64,000 nt of DNA from Xanthobacter sp. NM-59 (GTDB lineage Bacteria > Pseudomonadota > Alphaproteobacteria > Rhizobiales > Xanthobacteraceae), in assembly GCF_021401125.1 (NCBI RefSeq), contig NZ_JACBFQ010000010.1, positions 173,396-237,395 of the forward strand. Direction: 5' to 3'. Position numbers and translations under genes: made by a program. Below the pieces are notes generated by a model, which was not told where the DNA came from, did not search any database, and saw only the letters and a program-made list of their open reading frames with translations. Below are positions 9,820 through 18,045 of the stretch, one piece after another (within the stretch, counting starts at the first letter, position 1; the number at the start of each line of letters is the position of its first letter).

Positions 9820-10461
9820 TCACGCGATGCGGGCGGCGATGAAATCCGAAAGGCGCGCTCCGCCGTCATCCGGCGTCCCCACATTGTCGATCACCAGATC
9901 CGGCGCGATCGCCAGATCCGGCTGGCGCAGCAGGCGCTCGCGGATGTCGGCCGCGTCCTCCCGCCCGCGCGCGGCAAGCCGCTCGGCGCGTACCTCCGCT
10001 GGCGCCGTCACCAGCACCACCGCGAGATGCGCAAAGCGGCGCCGCGCTTCCACCAGGGTCGCGCGCGAGCCGTTGGCCACCACCACGCCACCGGCGCGGA
10101 TCTGCAGCGCCACCTCGGGCCCCAGGGCGTAGGCCAGGCCATGGGCGCGCCACCACAGCGCGAACCGGCCCTCGGCAAGGGCATCCGCGAACTCCGACTC
10201 GCTCAAGGTGCCGTGGGCTTCGCCGGCACCGGCCGCTCGGGTGACGAGCCGCCGCGCAAACATCACGCGGCCATCCCCTGCAAACCGCGCGCGGGCGATG
10301 TCCAGCAGCGTGTCCTTGCCGGCACCAGAGGGGCCGACCACCAGAATCAGCGCGCCCGGGCCCAAGGTCTCGATGGCAGGAGACGCCTCCGCAGGTGCCC
10401 CCTCTGCAGGTGAGCCGGCCACAGGAGGCCCGGCCGCAAGGCCGTTTCGATCACCCGTCAT
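9820..10461 (-). CDS. phnN: Ribose 1,5-bisphosphate phosphokinase PhnN
   Basis: Makes PRPP from ribose 1,5-bisphosphate and ATP, the last step of the C-P lyase pathway that returns the ribose to metabolism. 213 residues; guanylate-kinase-like fold with Walker A GPSGAGKD at residues 43-50, then RRLVTR and the GVVVANGSRATL segment typical of PhnN. The first about 34 residues are an Ala/Pro/Gly-rich extension absent from short homologues. Its ATG overlaps the phnM stop (ATGA), making it the last gene of phnGHIJKLMN. The partner phosphodiesterase PhnP is not encoded in this window. Confidence 0.95.
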   Translation of the reverse strand: MTGDRNGLAAGPPVAGSPAEGAPAEASPAIETLGPGALILVVGPSGAGKDTLLDIARARFAGDGRVMFARRLVTRAAGAGEAHGTLSESEFADALAEGRFALWWRAHGLAYALGPEVALQIRAGGVVVANGSRATLVEARRRFAHLAVVLVTAPAEVRAERLAARGREDAADIRERLLRQPDLAIAPDLVIDNVGTPDDGGARLSDFIAARIA

Positions 10462-11597
10462 GCCACGCGCCGCCCCTCACGATAGACGCTCCTTACGGCT
10501 GGAATCCCGCCCAGCGGCGACACCCGCACCAGATCGGCGCGACGGCCCACGGCAATCTCGCCGCGATCCGCCAGCCCCACCGCCTCGGCCGGGATCTTGG
10601 TGACGCGCTGCACCGCTGCCGGCAGGGAAATGGAGGGCACGCGCCGCGCCAGGTCGAAGGCCGACCACAGCAGGCTTCCCGGCACGTAATCGGAAGACAG
10701 GATGTCGAGCAAGCCTGCCCGCGCAAGGTCCTCTGCGGAGGCGTTGCCGGTATGGGAGCCACCGCGCACCAGGTTCGGCGCCCCCATCAGCACGCGGATG
10801 CCCGCATCGCGCGAGAGGCGCGCCGCTTCCTCGGAGGTGGGAAATTCGGCGATGGCCACCCCATCGCCGATGGCCTCGGCCACGTGCTCCGCCGTGGTGT
10901 CGTCATGGCTCGCCAGAACACAGCCATGGGCATGGGCGAGGGCAACGAGGCCGGCGCGGTTGTTGCGGGCATAACGCTCGTGGAAATCGAGGCGCGTGGA
11001 GACGATCACGTCCATTTCCTCGGCGCTGACGCCGCTTTTCTTCATGTAATAGCTGCGGAACTGCTCGATGGTGGCGAACTGGCGCTGGCCCGGCGTGTGG
11101 TCCATCAGCGAGATAAGATGGACCGGAGTAGCGGCCATGATGGCCGCGGCATCCTCCACTACCGTGTCGGTGGCGACCTCGCAGCGCAGATGGATGCGAT
11201 GATCGGCGCGCAGGGCGTCGGCCTTCCGCGCGATCTCGAAGGCCGTGATGAGGGAGGGCGCGTCCCCATCCATGCCCACCGCGCGCTTGTCCGGCCACAC
11301 CCGGAGCGAATCGAAGACGGTGGTGATGCCCGATGCGGCGATCTGCGCATCATGGGCGAGCACGGCGGAAAGCGGGTTCCACTTCACCTTGGGCCGCGGC
11401 GCCAGGTGGCCTTCCACATGGTCCGTGTGCAGCTCCACGAGGCCCGGCAAGAGATAGTCGCCGCCGAGATCCTCCGCGCCGGCGGGCACCGCACCGGTTC
11501 CGATCTCGACGATAAGGCCGTCAGCGACGCGCAGATGGCCTTCCAGAACCTCCCCGGCGAGCACCAGGCGGGCGTTGGCGAGCACCAATTCGTTCAT
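10458..11597 (-). CDS. phnM: Ribose 1-methylphosphonate 5-triphosphate diphosphatase PhnM
   Basis: Amidohydrolase-superfamily enzyme that removes pyrophosphate from alpha-D-ribose 1-methylphosphonate 5-triphosphate, giving the substrate of the C-P lyase core. 379 residues, full length. Metal-binding segments are visible: VELHTDHVEGH, LMDHTPGQRQF and VLASHDDTT, followed by the C-terminal SSDYVPGSLL. It lies downstream of phnL with a 78-base gap that holds a hairpin, and overlaps phnN by four bases. Confidence 0.97.
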   Translation of the reverse strand: MNELVLANARLVLAGEVLEGHLRVADGLIVEIGTGAVPAGAEDLGGDYLLPGLVELHTDHVEGHLAPRPKVKWNPLSAVLAHDAQIAASGITTVFDSLRVWPDKRAVGMDGDAPSLITAFEIARKADALRADHRIHLRCEVATDTVVEDAAAIMAATPVHLISLMDHTPGQRQFATIEQFRSYYMKKSGVSAEEMDVIVSTRLDFHERYARNNRAGLVALAHAHGCVLASHDDTTAEHVAEAIGDGVAIAEFPTSEEAARLSRDAGIRVLMGAPNLVRGGSHTGNASAEDLARAGLLDILSSDYVPGSLLWSAFDLARRVPSISLPAAVQRVTKIPAEAVGLADRGEIAVGRRADLVRVSPLGGIPAVRSVYREGRRVA

Positions 11598-11641
11598 GTC
11601 CTGTCCCTTTGCCTTCGGCGCCGGTCCTGGCCGGGGCCCCT

Positions 11642-11665
11642 CGGGCGGCGGGGGTGCGCCGCCCG
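11642..11665. other. Intra-operon hairpin between phnL and phnM
   Basis: CGGGCGGC (11642-11649) pairs with GCCGCCCG (11658-11665) around an eight-base loop, in the only sizeable gap inside phnGHIJKLMN. It has no T-run, so partial attenuation or mRNA stabilisation is more likely than full termination. Confidence 0.45.
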
Positions 11666-11675
11666 GCTTCGTTCG

Positions 11676-12407
11676 TCAGGCGGAAAAACGCGTCACGTCC
11701 ACCACCCGGTCGGCCACCGCCTCACGGGTGTCGGCATCGTGGAAGATGCCGAGGAGGGCGCAGCCGGCGGCCTTCTTCTCAGCGATGAGATCCACCACCA
11801 CCGCGCGGTTGGCGGCATCCAGGGAGGCGGTGGGCTCGTCCAGCAGCAAGAGCGGCTGGGAGCCGATGAAGCCGCGCGCCACGTTCACCCGCTGCTGCTC
11901 GCCGCCGGAGAAGGTGGCTGGCGGCAGGCGCCACAGCCGCTCGGGCAGATTGAGGCGGGCGAGCAGCGCGCCGGCCCGCGCCAACGCCTCCTCCCGCGCA
12001 ACGCCTTCCATCAGCAGCGGCTCAGCCACCACGTCGAGGGCGGACACGCGGGGAATGACCCTCAGGAACTGGCTGACATAGCCGATGCGCTCACGCCTCA
12101 GGCGGATAAGGCGGCGCGGATCGGCCCGCGCCACATCCACCAGTCCCTCAGCATCGGCCACCCGGATGGCGCCGGAATCGGTGCGGTAATTGCCATAGAC
12201 CATCTTCAGGATGGAGCTCTTGCCCGCCCCCGAAGGCCCGCCCAAAGCGACGCATTCGCCGGGAAACACCTCGAACGAGACGCCTGCCACCACCGGCAGC
12301 TCCACCCCGCCCTGGAGGTGAAGGGTGAAATGCTTGGCGATGGCCTCCACCGCCAGCAGGGGATAAGCCGCGCCAGTGGCCGGCGTGGAAAGCTGCGTTA
12401 GGGTCAT
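11676..12407 (-). CDS. phnL: Phosphonate C-P lyase ATP-binding protein PhnL
   Basis: ABC-type ATPase required for phosphonate breakdown; with PhnI it is linked to forming the ribose triphosphate-phosphonate intermediate. 243 residues, full length. Walker A GPSGAGKSS, signature FSGGEQQRVNVARGF and Walker B LLLLDEPTASLD are all intact. It has no transmembrane partner and belongs to the soluble C-P lyase machinery. Its ATG overlaps the phnK stop. Confidence 0.96.
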   Translation of the reverse strand: MTLTQLSTPATGAAYPLLAVEAIAKHFTLHLQGGVELPVVAGVSFEVFPGECVALGGPSGAGKSSILKMVYGNYRTDSGAIRVADAEGLVDVARADPRRLIRLRRERIGYVSQFLRVIPRVSALDVVAEPLLMEGVAREEALARAGALLARLNLPERLWRLPPATFSGGEQQRVNVARGFIGSQPLLLLDEPTASLDAANRAVVVDLIAEKKAAGCALLGIFHDADTREAVADRVVDVTRFSA

Positions 12408-13234
12408 GGCGTGAGCACCGAGGAGACGAGGAGCTGGGTGTAGGGCTCGCGCGGATCGTCCAGCACCTGGTCGGTGAGCCCTTCCTCGATCACGTGGCCG
12501 GACTTCATCACCATGATGCGATGGGACAGAAGCCGCGCCACCGCGAGGTCGTGGGTGACGATCACCACCGCGAGGCCGAACTCGGCCACCAGCTGGCGGA
12601 TGAGATCGAGCAAACGCGCCTGCACCGACACATCGAGCCCGCCCGTGGGCTCGTCCATGAAGACGAGGCGCGGGCGCGTCACGAGATTGCGGGCGATCTG
12701 CAGGCGCTGGCGCATGCCGCCGGAGAAGGTGCGCGGATCGTCGTCGACGCGCTCCGCCGCGATCTCCACCCGGCCCAGCCAGTCGATGGCCTCGGCGCGG
12801 ATCCGGCCGTAATGGCGCTCGCCCACGGCCATCAGGCGCTCGCCCACATTGCCGCCGGCCGAAACCGCCATGCGCAGCCCCTGCTCGGCATGCTGGCGCA
12901 CGAAGCCCCAGTCCGTGCGCAGCAGCAGGCGCCGCTCGCTTTCGCTCAAGGCGGCAAGGTCGCGCATCTCCCCATCCCGCATGCGGTAGAGGACGCGGCC
13001 GGCGCTGGGGCCAAGCTCGGTGGAGAGGAGGCCGAGCAAGGTGGACTTGCCGGAGCCGGATTCGCCCACAATGGCCAGCACCTCGCCCGGATAAAGGGTG
13101 AGGCTCACATCCGCGCAGCCGAGCCGCGCGCCGTAATAACGGGTGAGGCCTTCGGCGATCAGCAAAGGCGCGTCGGCATCCCGGCCCTCAGCATCGCGGC
13201 TCATGGCATCCCCGCTCATAGCATCCCCGCTCAT
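12404..13234 (-). CDS. phnK: C-P lyase ATP-binding protein PhnK
   Basis: ABC-type ATPase that docks on the PhnGHIJ core complex. Walker A GESGSGKST, signature FSGGMRQRLQIARNL and Walker B LVFMDEPTGGLD are intact. From the ATG overlapping the phnJ stop it has 276 residues, about 20 more than usual. The extra N-terminus comes from 15-bp near-repeats in which each copy carries a possible ATG (MSGDA-MSGDA-MSRDA), so the real start may be any of three. The family part begins at LLIAEGLTRYYG. ATGA overlaps exist on both sides. Confidence 0.95.
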   Translation of the reverse strand: MSGDAMSGDAMSRDAEGRDADAPLLIAEGLTRYYGARLGCADVSLTLYPGEVLAIVGESGSGKSTLLGLLSTELGPSAGRVLYRMRDGEMRDLAALSESERRLLLRTDWGFVRQHAEQGLRMAVSAGGNVGERLMAVGERHYGRIRAEAIDWLGRVEIAAERVDDDPRTFSGGMRQRLQIARNLVTRPRLVFMDEPTGGLDVSVQARLLDLIRQLVAEFGLAVVIVTHDLAVARLLSHRIMVMKSGHVIEEGLTDQVLDDPREPYTQLLVSSVLTP

Positions 13235-14160
13235 GGCTGGCCTCCCTCGCTCGGGGCGGCCTTGGGCGCATAGGGCGCGCTCATGCGGCCGGTGTGGCCC
13301 TCGCTCTGGCGGGTGGCGCAATGGTCCGTGTCCGAGCACACGAACATGCGCCCGCCCTGGTCATCCAGGATCACCTCGTCGAGATAGACCCCCTCGGCTC
13401 CGCACAGGGCGCAGGGCTCCGAAAAGGTCTGCACCTTGAAGGGGTGGTCCTCGAAATCCAGCGGCACCACCGGGGTATAAGGCGGCACCGCATAGATGCG
13501 CTTCTCGCGCCCCGCACCAAACAACTGCAGCGCCGGGCTCATGTGCATCTTCGGATTGTCGAACTTCGGGATGGGCGAGGGGTCCATCACGTAGCGCCCG
13601 TTCACCCGCACCGGATAGGCATAGGTGGTGGCGATGTGGCCGTGATGGGCGATGTCCTCGTAGAGTTTCACGTGAATCAATCCGTAGTCCGCCAGGCCGT
13701 GCAGGCGGCGCGTCTCGGTCTCGCGCGGCTCCAGGAAGCGCAGGGGCTCGGGGATGGGCACCTGATAGACCAGCACCTGGCCCGCCTTCAGCGGCGTCTC
13801 AGGAATGCGGTGGCGGGTCTGGATGACGCTGGCTTCCTCGGTGCGGGTGGTGGTTGCCACCCCCGCCGTGGTCTCGAAGAAGGTGCGGATGGCCACCGCA
13901 TTGGTAGTGTCGTCCGAGCCCTGGTCGATGACTTTCAGCACATCGTCGGCACCAAGGATGGCGGCGGTCACCTGCACGCCACCCGTGCCCCAGCCATAGG
14001 GCATGGGCATTTCGCGGCCGGCGAAGGGCACCTGATAGCCGGGAATGGCAATGGCCTTCAGGATGGCGCGGCGGATCATCCGCTTCGTCTGCTCGTCCAG
14101 ATAGGCGAAGTTGTAGGTGATGGCCGGCATGCCCGCGCGGCGTTCTGCGGTGGGGTTCAT
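13231..14160 (-). CDS. phnJ: C-P lyase catalytic subunit PhnJ (radical SAM)
   Basis: Catalytic subunit that cleaves the carbon-phosphorus bond of ribose 1-phosphonate 5-phosphate using S-adenosylmethionine and an iron-sulfur cluster. The cysteine pattern is canonical: CALC, 21 residues, C, 5 residues, C (C-x2-C-x21-C-x5-C) near the C-terminus. YNFAYLDEQTKRMIRRAI and DPSPIPKFDNPKM are also near-invariant. 309 residues from the ATG overlapping the phnI stop; a second ATG at 14130 would give a shorter N-terminus closer to E. coli. An upstream open frame to 14508 is shadow sequence. Confidence 0.98.
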   Translation of the reverse strand: MNPTAERRAGMPAITYNFAYLDEQTKRMIRRAILKAIAIPGYQVPFAGREMPMPYGWGTGGVQVTAAILGADDVLKVIDQGSDDTTNAVAIRTFFETTAGVATTTRTEEASVIQTRHRIPETPLKAGQVLVYQVPIPEPLRFLEPRETETRRLHGLADYGLIHVKLYEDIAHHGHIATTYAYPVRVNGRYVMDPSPIPKFDNPKMHMSPALQLFGAGREKRIYAVPPYTPVVPLDFEDHPFKVQTFSEPCALCGAEGVYLDEVILDDQGGRMFVCSDTDHCATRQSEGHTGRMSAPYAPKAAPSEGGQP

Positions 14161-15377
14161 TCGGCGGCCTCCTGTTGGGACGGCTCGGATACGGGCTCGG
14201 CGGCCTGCTCCTGCTCGGCGCGCATGCGGCGCACCAGCTCCAGCTCGGCCTGGAAATCCACGTAATGGGGCAGCTTCAGGTGCTCCACGAAGCCGGTGGC
14301 CTGCACATTGTCGCAATGGGAGAGGACGAATTCCTCGTCCTGAGCCGGGGCGCTCTTTTCCTCGCCCAGCTCGGCGAAACGCAAAGTGCGGTCCACCAGC
14401 GCCATGGACATGGCCTTGCGCTCCGACTGGCCGAACACGAGGCCATAGCCGCGGGTGAATTGTGGCGGCTGGGTCGCCGAGCCCTTGAACTGGTTCACGC
14501 TCTGGCATTCGGTGAGCGCGATGTCACCCAGCGGCACGGCAAAGCCCAGTTCCTCCGCGAACAGGCTCACCTCCACGGTGCCGAAGCGGATCTCGCCCAC
14601 GAAGGGATGGGTGCGCGCATAGCCGCGCTGGCTGGAATAGCCGAGCGCCAGCAGGAAGCCCTCATCGCCCCGCGCCAGTGCCTGCAGCCGCAGCGGCCGC
14701 TCGGCCGGGAACGACAGCGGCGTGCGGGTCAGGTCCGGCGGCGTGCTGCCGTCATCCACTGGGGATGCCTCCACCAGGCCTTCGTCGCCGAGGAGGTCGG
14801 TGACGCGGGGCATGGGGGCGGCAACCGGCATCTCATCCGCCCCCCTGTCGGCGCCGTTCTCGGGCAATGCCGCATGGTTCTCCTGGGCAGCCAACGGAGG
14901 GACAGGGGCCGCCTGCGTGCTTTCCCCGCTGGCCGCGACGAGGGCGGAAGCCCCCTCCTCCCCCCGCGCCCAGGTGGCCAAGGTCTCGTCGAGCAGGCGG
15001 TGGGTGTAATCGAAGGTGGGGCCCAGCACCTGCCCGCCGGGCAGGTCCTTGAAGGTGGCGGAGATGCGCCGATGGATGCGCATGGCGCCTGTATCCACCG
15101 GGTCGCTCGAACCGAAGCGCGGCAAGGTGGTGCGGAAGGCCCGCGCCAGGAAGATGGCCTCGATCAGATCGCCCCGCGCCTGCTTGATGGCGAGGGCGGC
15201 CAGCTCCCGGTCATAGAGCGAGCCCTCGGCCATCACCCGGTCCACGGCCAGCGCCAATTGCTCGGCGATCTGGTCGAGCCCGATCTCCGGCACCTCGGGA
15301 TCGCCCCGCCGGCGCCGCGCCAGCAGGTCATGGGCGTTGCGGATGGCGTCCTCTCCGCCTTTGACAGCCACATACAT
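14157..15377 (-). CDS. phnI: C-P lyase core subunit PhnI
   Basis: Core subunit, with nucleosidase activity, that couples phosphonate to the ribose of a purine nucleotide. 406 residues, against about 354 in E. coli. The conserved start (MYVAVKGGEDAI), GGQVLGPTFDYTHRLLD and RGDEGFLLALGYSSQRGYAR are intact. The extra length comes from an Ala/Pro/Glu-rich stretch at about residues 143-215 and a Glu/Pro-rich tail. Four-base overlap with phnJ, 3-base gap to phnH. Confidence 0.97.
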   Translation of the reverse strand: MYVAVKGGEDAIRNAHDLLARRRRGDPEVPEIGLDQIAEQLALAVDRVMAEGSLYDRELAALAIKQARGDLIEAIFLARAFRTTLPRFGSSDPVDTGAMRIHRRISATFKDLPGGQVLGPTFDYTHRLLDETLATWARGEEGASALVAASGESTQAAPVPPLAAQENHAALPENGADRGADEMPVAAPMPRVTDLLGDEGLVEASPVDDGSTPPDLTRTPLSFPAERPLRLQALARGDEGFLLALGYSSQRGYARTHPFVGEIRFGTVEVSLFAEELGFAVPLGDIALTECQSVNQFKGSATQPPQFTRGYGLVFGQSERKAMSMALVDRTLRFAELGEEKSAPAQDEEFVLSHCDNVQATGFVEHLKLPHYVDFQAELELVRRMRAEQEQAAEPVSEPSQQEAAE

Positions 15378-15380
15378 GGC

Positions 15381-15992
15381 TCACACTCCGCTGTTCGGGC
15401 GCGAACGAACGGTGCGCGGCAGGCCTGCCACCGCGCCCGGCGCGCACAAGATGAGATCGATGCCGAGGGGAAAGCCCGCTGCATTGGCCTCGAGCCGCGC
15501 CGCGAAATCCGCCGGCAGCGGCTCGGCACCGAAGCCGCGATGACCCTCGATGCCCGGCCCGAAGAGGCTGAGCGGCCCCTCGGCAAAGCGCGCCACGTTC
15601 ACCACCAGGGTGGCGGAACGGTCCGGATTGTCGGGCTCGCCCTGGGCGAAAGCGGTGAAGGAAGGCAGCTCCTCGCCCGCGCAGAAGAAAGCGAAGCGCG
15701 CTTCGGCCGCGTCCAGCACCCGCGGCGCGCCGGTGTGGAAGCGCAGGAAGTCCGTGACCTCCGGTTGCGCACCGAGGCGGCCGCCGAGGAAAACCGGGGT
15801 CTCATAATCAAGCAGAGCCAGGGCCACCGCGCCCAGTTCCGGCGTCAGCGGCGCGGGCGGGGTCAGGTCGGCCGCGAGCGGCACCACCCGGCCCGGCTCG
15901 GCCATCGCCCACATGAGGGCGGAAAAAGTGCGCTGGGCAGCGTGCACCGGATCGCCAAAGCCCGGCGCCAGGGCGGATGAGAGCTGTGCCAT
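15381..15992 (-). CDS. phnH: C-P lyase core subunit PhnH
   Basis: Structural subunit of the PhnGHIJ complex, 203 residues. Typical segments are LAPGFGDPVHAAQRTFSALM at the N-terminus, FRFHTGAP-like LRFHTGAP, and GPGIEGHRGF in the C-terminal half. ATG 15992 overlaps the phnG stop (TGATG) and was chosen over a longer open frame. No catalytic residues are expected. Confidence 0.96.
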   Translation of the reverse strand: MAQLSSALAPGFGDPVHAAQRTFSALMWAMAEPGRVVPLAADLTPPAPLTPELGAVALALLDYETPVFLGGRLGAQPEVTDFLRFHTGAPRVLDAAEARFAFFCAGEELPSFTAFAQGEPDNPDRSATLVVNVARFAEGPLSLFGPGIEGHRGFGAEPLPADFAARLEANAAGFPLGIDLILCAPGAVAGLPRTVRSRPNSGV

Positions 15993-16498
15993 CAGTCTTC
16001 TCCCCGGGTCATGGTGAAGAAATTGACCTTGGTGGCCTCCGTTTCCGCTGCCTGGGCCGCGGCCTCCGCCGCTAGGCGCCGCCGCAGCGGGCGCAGAGCG
16101 TCGTCCACCGCAAGGCGCAAGGCCGGGTCCTGCCACAGGGCATCGAGCACCGCAGCCGCCCGCGCCCGCGCCGGAGCGCGACCCAGGAGATAGGACATGC
16201 CGGTGGCGCCGCCTTCCAGCTGCACGGCGGCGCGCGTCACCGTCGCCTCACCCAGATTGAAGGGGCCGCCATCACCGCCGGCGCGGCCCTGAACCATGAC
16301 CAGCCCCACCTCGGCCGGACGCAGGTCCTTGAGCTTGGGCAGGGGCTGGAAACGCTCGATGGCCGCCTCCAGCTCCTTCAGCGTGGCGCGGGCCAGCAGC
16401 CCCATGAGCGCCTGCCGGGCGGCAACCTCTGCGGACGCGGGCGGGGAAACGGCGGGCCCGGCCGCTGCCGATGCCTCGGTGCTGGTGTCGGGAATCAT
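15992..16498 (-). CDS. phnG: C-P lyase core subunit PhnG
   Basis: First gene of the phnGHIJKLMN operon, 168 residues. PhnG works with PhnI in attaching the phosphonate to ribose. Conserved ARQALMGLLARA, the GLVMVQGR segment, FNLGEATVTRAAVQL and GMSYLLGR are visible. The first about 20 residues are Ala/Pro-rich. Upstream, toward phnF, lies the predicted PhnF operator. Confidence 0.95.
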   Translation of the reverse strand: MIPDTSTEASAAAGPAVSPPASAEVAARQALMGLLARATLKELEAAIERFQPLPKLKDLRPAEVGLVMVQGRAGGDGGPFNLGEATVTRAAVQLEGGATGMSYLLGRAPARARAAAVLDALWQDPALRLAVDDALRPLRRRLAAEAAAQAAETEATKVNFFTMTRGED

Positions 16499-16565
16499 GG
16501 CGCTCTCGATGGCTTGATCGTTCGCCCGCGGTCACATCCGCACCGCGGCGTCGCGGACGCTTCAC

Positions 16566-16597
16566 TAGACTCAATTTGTCTATTCGTCTATACAAAT
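16566..16597. promoter_or_regulatory. Predicted PhnF (GntR/HutC) operator
   Basis: An AT-rich patch in the phnG-phnF divergent region. GTCTATAC at 16586-16593 fits the HutC-subfamily pattern GT-N-TA-N-AC exactly. GTCTATTC at 16578 is a near copy. ATTTGT (16574) and ACAAAT (16592) form the ends of a 24-bp dyad. TAGAC at 16566 and GTCTA at 16578 make an overlapping inverted pair. This suits PhnF repressing both directions. It is predicted from pattern only. Confidence 0.6.
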
Positions 16598-16674
16598 ATG
16601 CAAGACGCGAGAACAAGAGGGAGCAGCGCGTGTCGGGAGCAGCGCAGAATGTGCCCGCCGAGGGTCACAACGAG

Positions 16675-17412
16675 ATGACGGAAGAAGCCGCCCCGGTGCC
16701 GCGCGGCACTGGCGTCACGCTCTGGCGCCAGATCGCCGAGCGCCTGGAGGCGGACATCGCCGCCGGCCGCTGGCAACCGGGCGAGCGCCTGCCGGTGGAG
16801 GCGGAGCTGGCGAGCGCGTTCGGCGTGAACCGGCACACCCTGCGCCGGGCGCTGGCGTCCCTTGCCGAATCCGGGCTCATCGAAGCCACCGCCGGGCGCG
16901 GCACCTTCGTGAAGGCCTTGCCGTTGCGCTATCCCATCGGCCCGCGCACGCGCTTTTCGGAAATCGTTTCCGCCGGCGGGCGCTGGCCCTTCGGCCGCTT
17001 CCTGGGTGGACGGGTGGAGAATGCCGACGCCGAGGTAGCCCGGGAGCTGGAGATTGCGGAGGGCACGCCGGTGCTGCGCATCGAAAGCATCCACGAGGCG
17101 GACGGGGTGCCCATTTCCTATGGCACGGCCTGGTTCGTCGCCTCGCGCTGCCCGGACCTCGACCTCGTCTATGCGGCCACCGGCTCGCTGACGCGGGCCC
17201 TGTCCACGCTAGGCATCGAGGACTTCCGCCGCCGCGAGACCCGCATCACCGCCCGCCCCGCCAATGGACGGGAGATGGAACAGCTCTCCATTGCCCCAGG
17301 CCGGTCGGTGCTGGTGCTGGAGCGGGTGGACGTTGAGCCCAACGGACGCCCCCTGCAATGGGGCCGCTCCTCCTTCGCCGCCGACCGGGTCCAGCTCGTC
17401 TTCAAGCCCTGA
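16675..17412 (+). CDS. phnF: Phosphonate utilisation regulator PhnF (GntR/HutC family)
   Basis: Transcriptional repressor, 245 residues: an N-terminal winged helix (LWRQIAERLEADI, GERLPVEAELASAFGVNRHT, LIEATAGRGTFV) and a C-terminal UTRA effector domain. It lies divergent to phnG with a HutC-type operator between them. The chosen ATG matches the family length and has GAGGG 10 bases upstream. A GTG at 16630 with AAGAGGGAG 6 bases upstream would add 15 residues and is a fair alternative. It is followed after 15 bases by a PPOX-family gene in the same direction. Confidence 0.93.
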   Translation: MTEEAAPVPRGTGVTLWRQIAERLEADIAAGRWQPGERLPVEAELASAFGVNRHTLRRALASLAESGLIEATAGRGTFVKALPLRYPIGPRTRFSEIVSAGGRWPFGRFLGGRVENADAEVARELEIAEGTPVLRIESIHEADGVPISYGTAWFVASRCPDLDLVYAATGSLTRALSTLGIEDFRRRETRITARPANGREMEQLSIAPGRSVLVLERVDVEPNGRPLQWGRSSFAADRVQLVFKP

Positions 17413-17427
17413 TACCGAGAGGCCCCC

Positions 17428-18036
17428 ATGGCCCGCATCGACACCCTCGACGCCCTGCGCGCGCTCTACGGCTCCCCCTCCGGCCGCGCCCGCGACAAGG
17501 TTCTCGCGCGGCTTGACGCTCACTGCCGCCACTTCATTGCCCTGAGCCCGTTCGTGCTCATCGCGACCAGCGACGCGCACGGCGCCGCCGATGTTTCTCC
17601 GCGCGGCGACATGCCCGGTTTCGTAGTGACGGAGGAGACACGCCTGCTCATTCCCGACCGCCCCGGCAACAACCGCATCGACAGCCTTAGCAATATCATC
17701 GCCAATGCCCACGCCGGTCTCTTATTCCTGATCCCCGGCGTCAACGAGACCCTGCGCGTAAACGGCCGCGCCGCCATTCATGACGACGAGGCGTTGCTGG
17801 CCCGGTTCGCGGTGGCGGGGCGCCCGCCGCGCACGGTCATCACGGTGGAGGTGGAGCAAGCCTTCCTCCACTGCGCCAAGGCGTTCATGCGCTCCGACCT
17901 GTGGAGCCCGCTGGCACAGCTTCCCCGCACCGCCTTGCCCACCATGGGGGAAATGCTCGCCGATCAGGTCGGTCATTGCGACCCGGTGGAGACCCAGGAC
18001 CAGATGGAGCAGCGCTACCGCGCGACGCTCTATTGA
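17428..18036 (+). CDS. PPOX-class pyridoxamine phosphate oxidase-like flavoprotein
   Basis: A 202-residue split-barrel protein of the pyridoxamine 5'-phosphate oxidase superfamily, close to the group named after MSMEG_1061. ISxx-type sequence FVLIATSDAHGAADVSPRGD and RPGNNRIDSLSNII near residues 72-92 suit flavin or F420 binding. The substrate is unknown. GAGAGG precedes the ATG. It appears to share a transcript with phnF and ends 9 bases from the convergent phnE gene, so it sits within the phosphonate locus. Whether it has a role in phosphonate metabolism is open. Confidence 0.85.
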   Translation: MARIDTLDALRALYGSPSGRARDKVLARLDAHCRHFIALSPFVLIATSDAHGAADVSPRGDMPGFVVTEETRLLIPDRPGNNRIDSLSNIIANAHAGLLFLIPGVNETLRVNGRAAIHDDEALLARFAVAGRPPRTVITVEVEQAFLHCAKAFMRSDLWSPLAQLPRTALPTMGEMLADQVGHCDPVETQDQMEQRYRATLY

Positions 18037-18045
18037 AACCCCACG

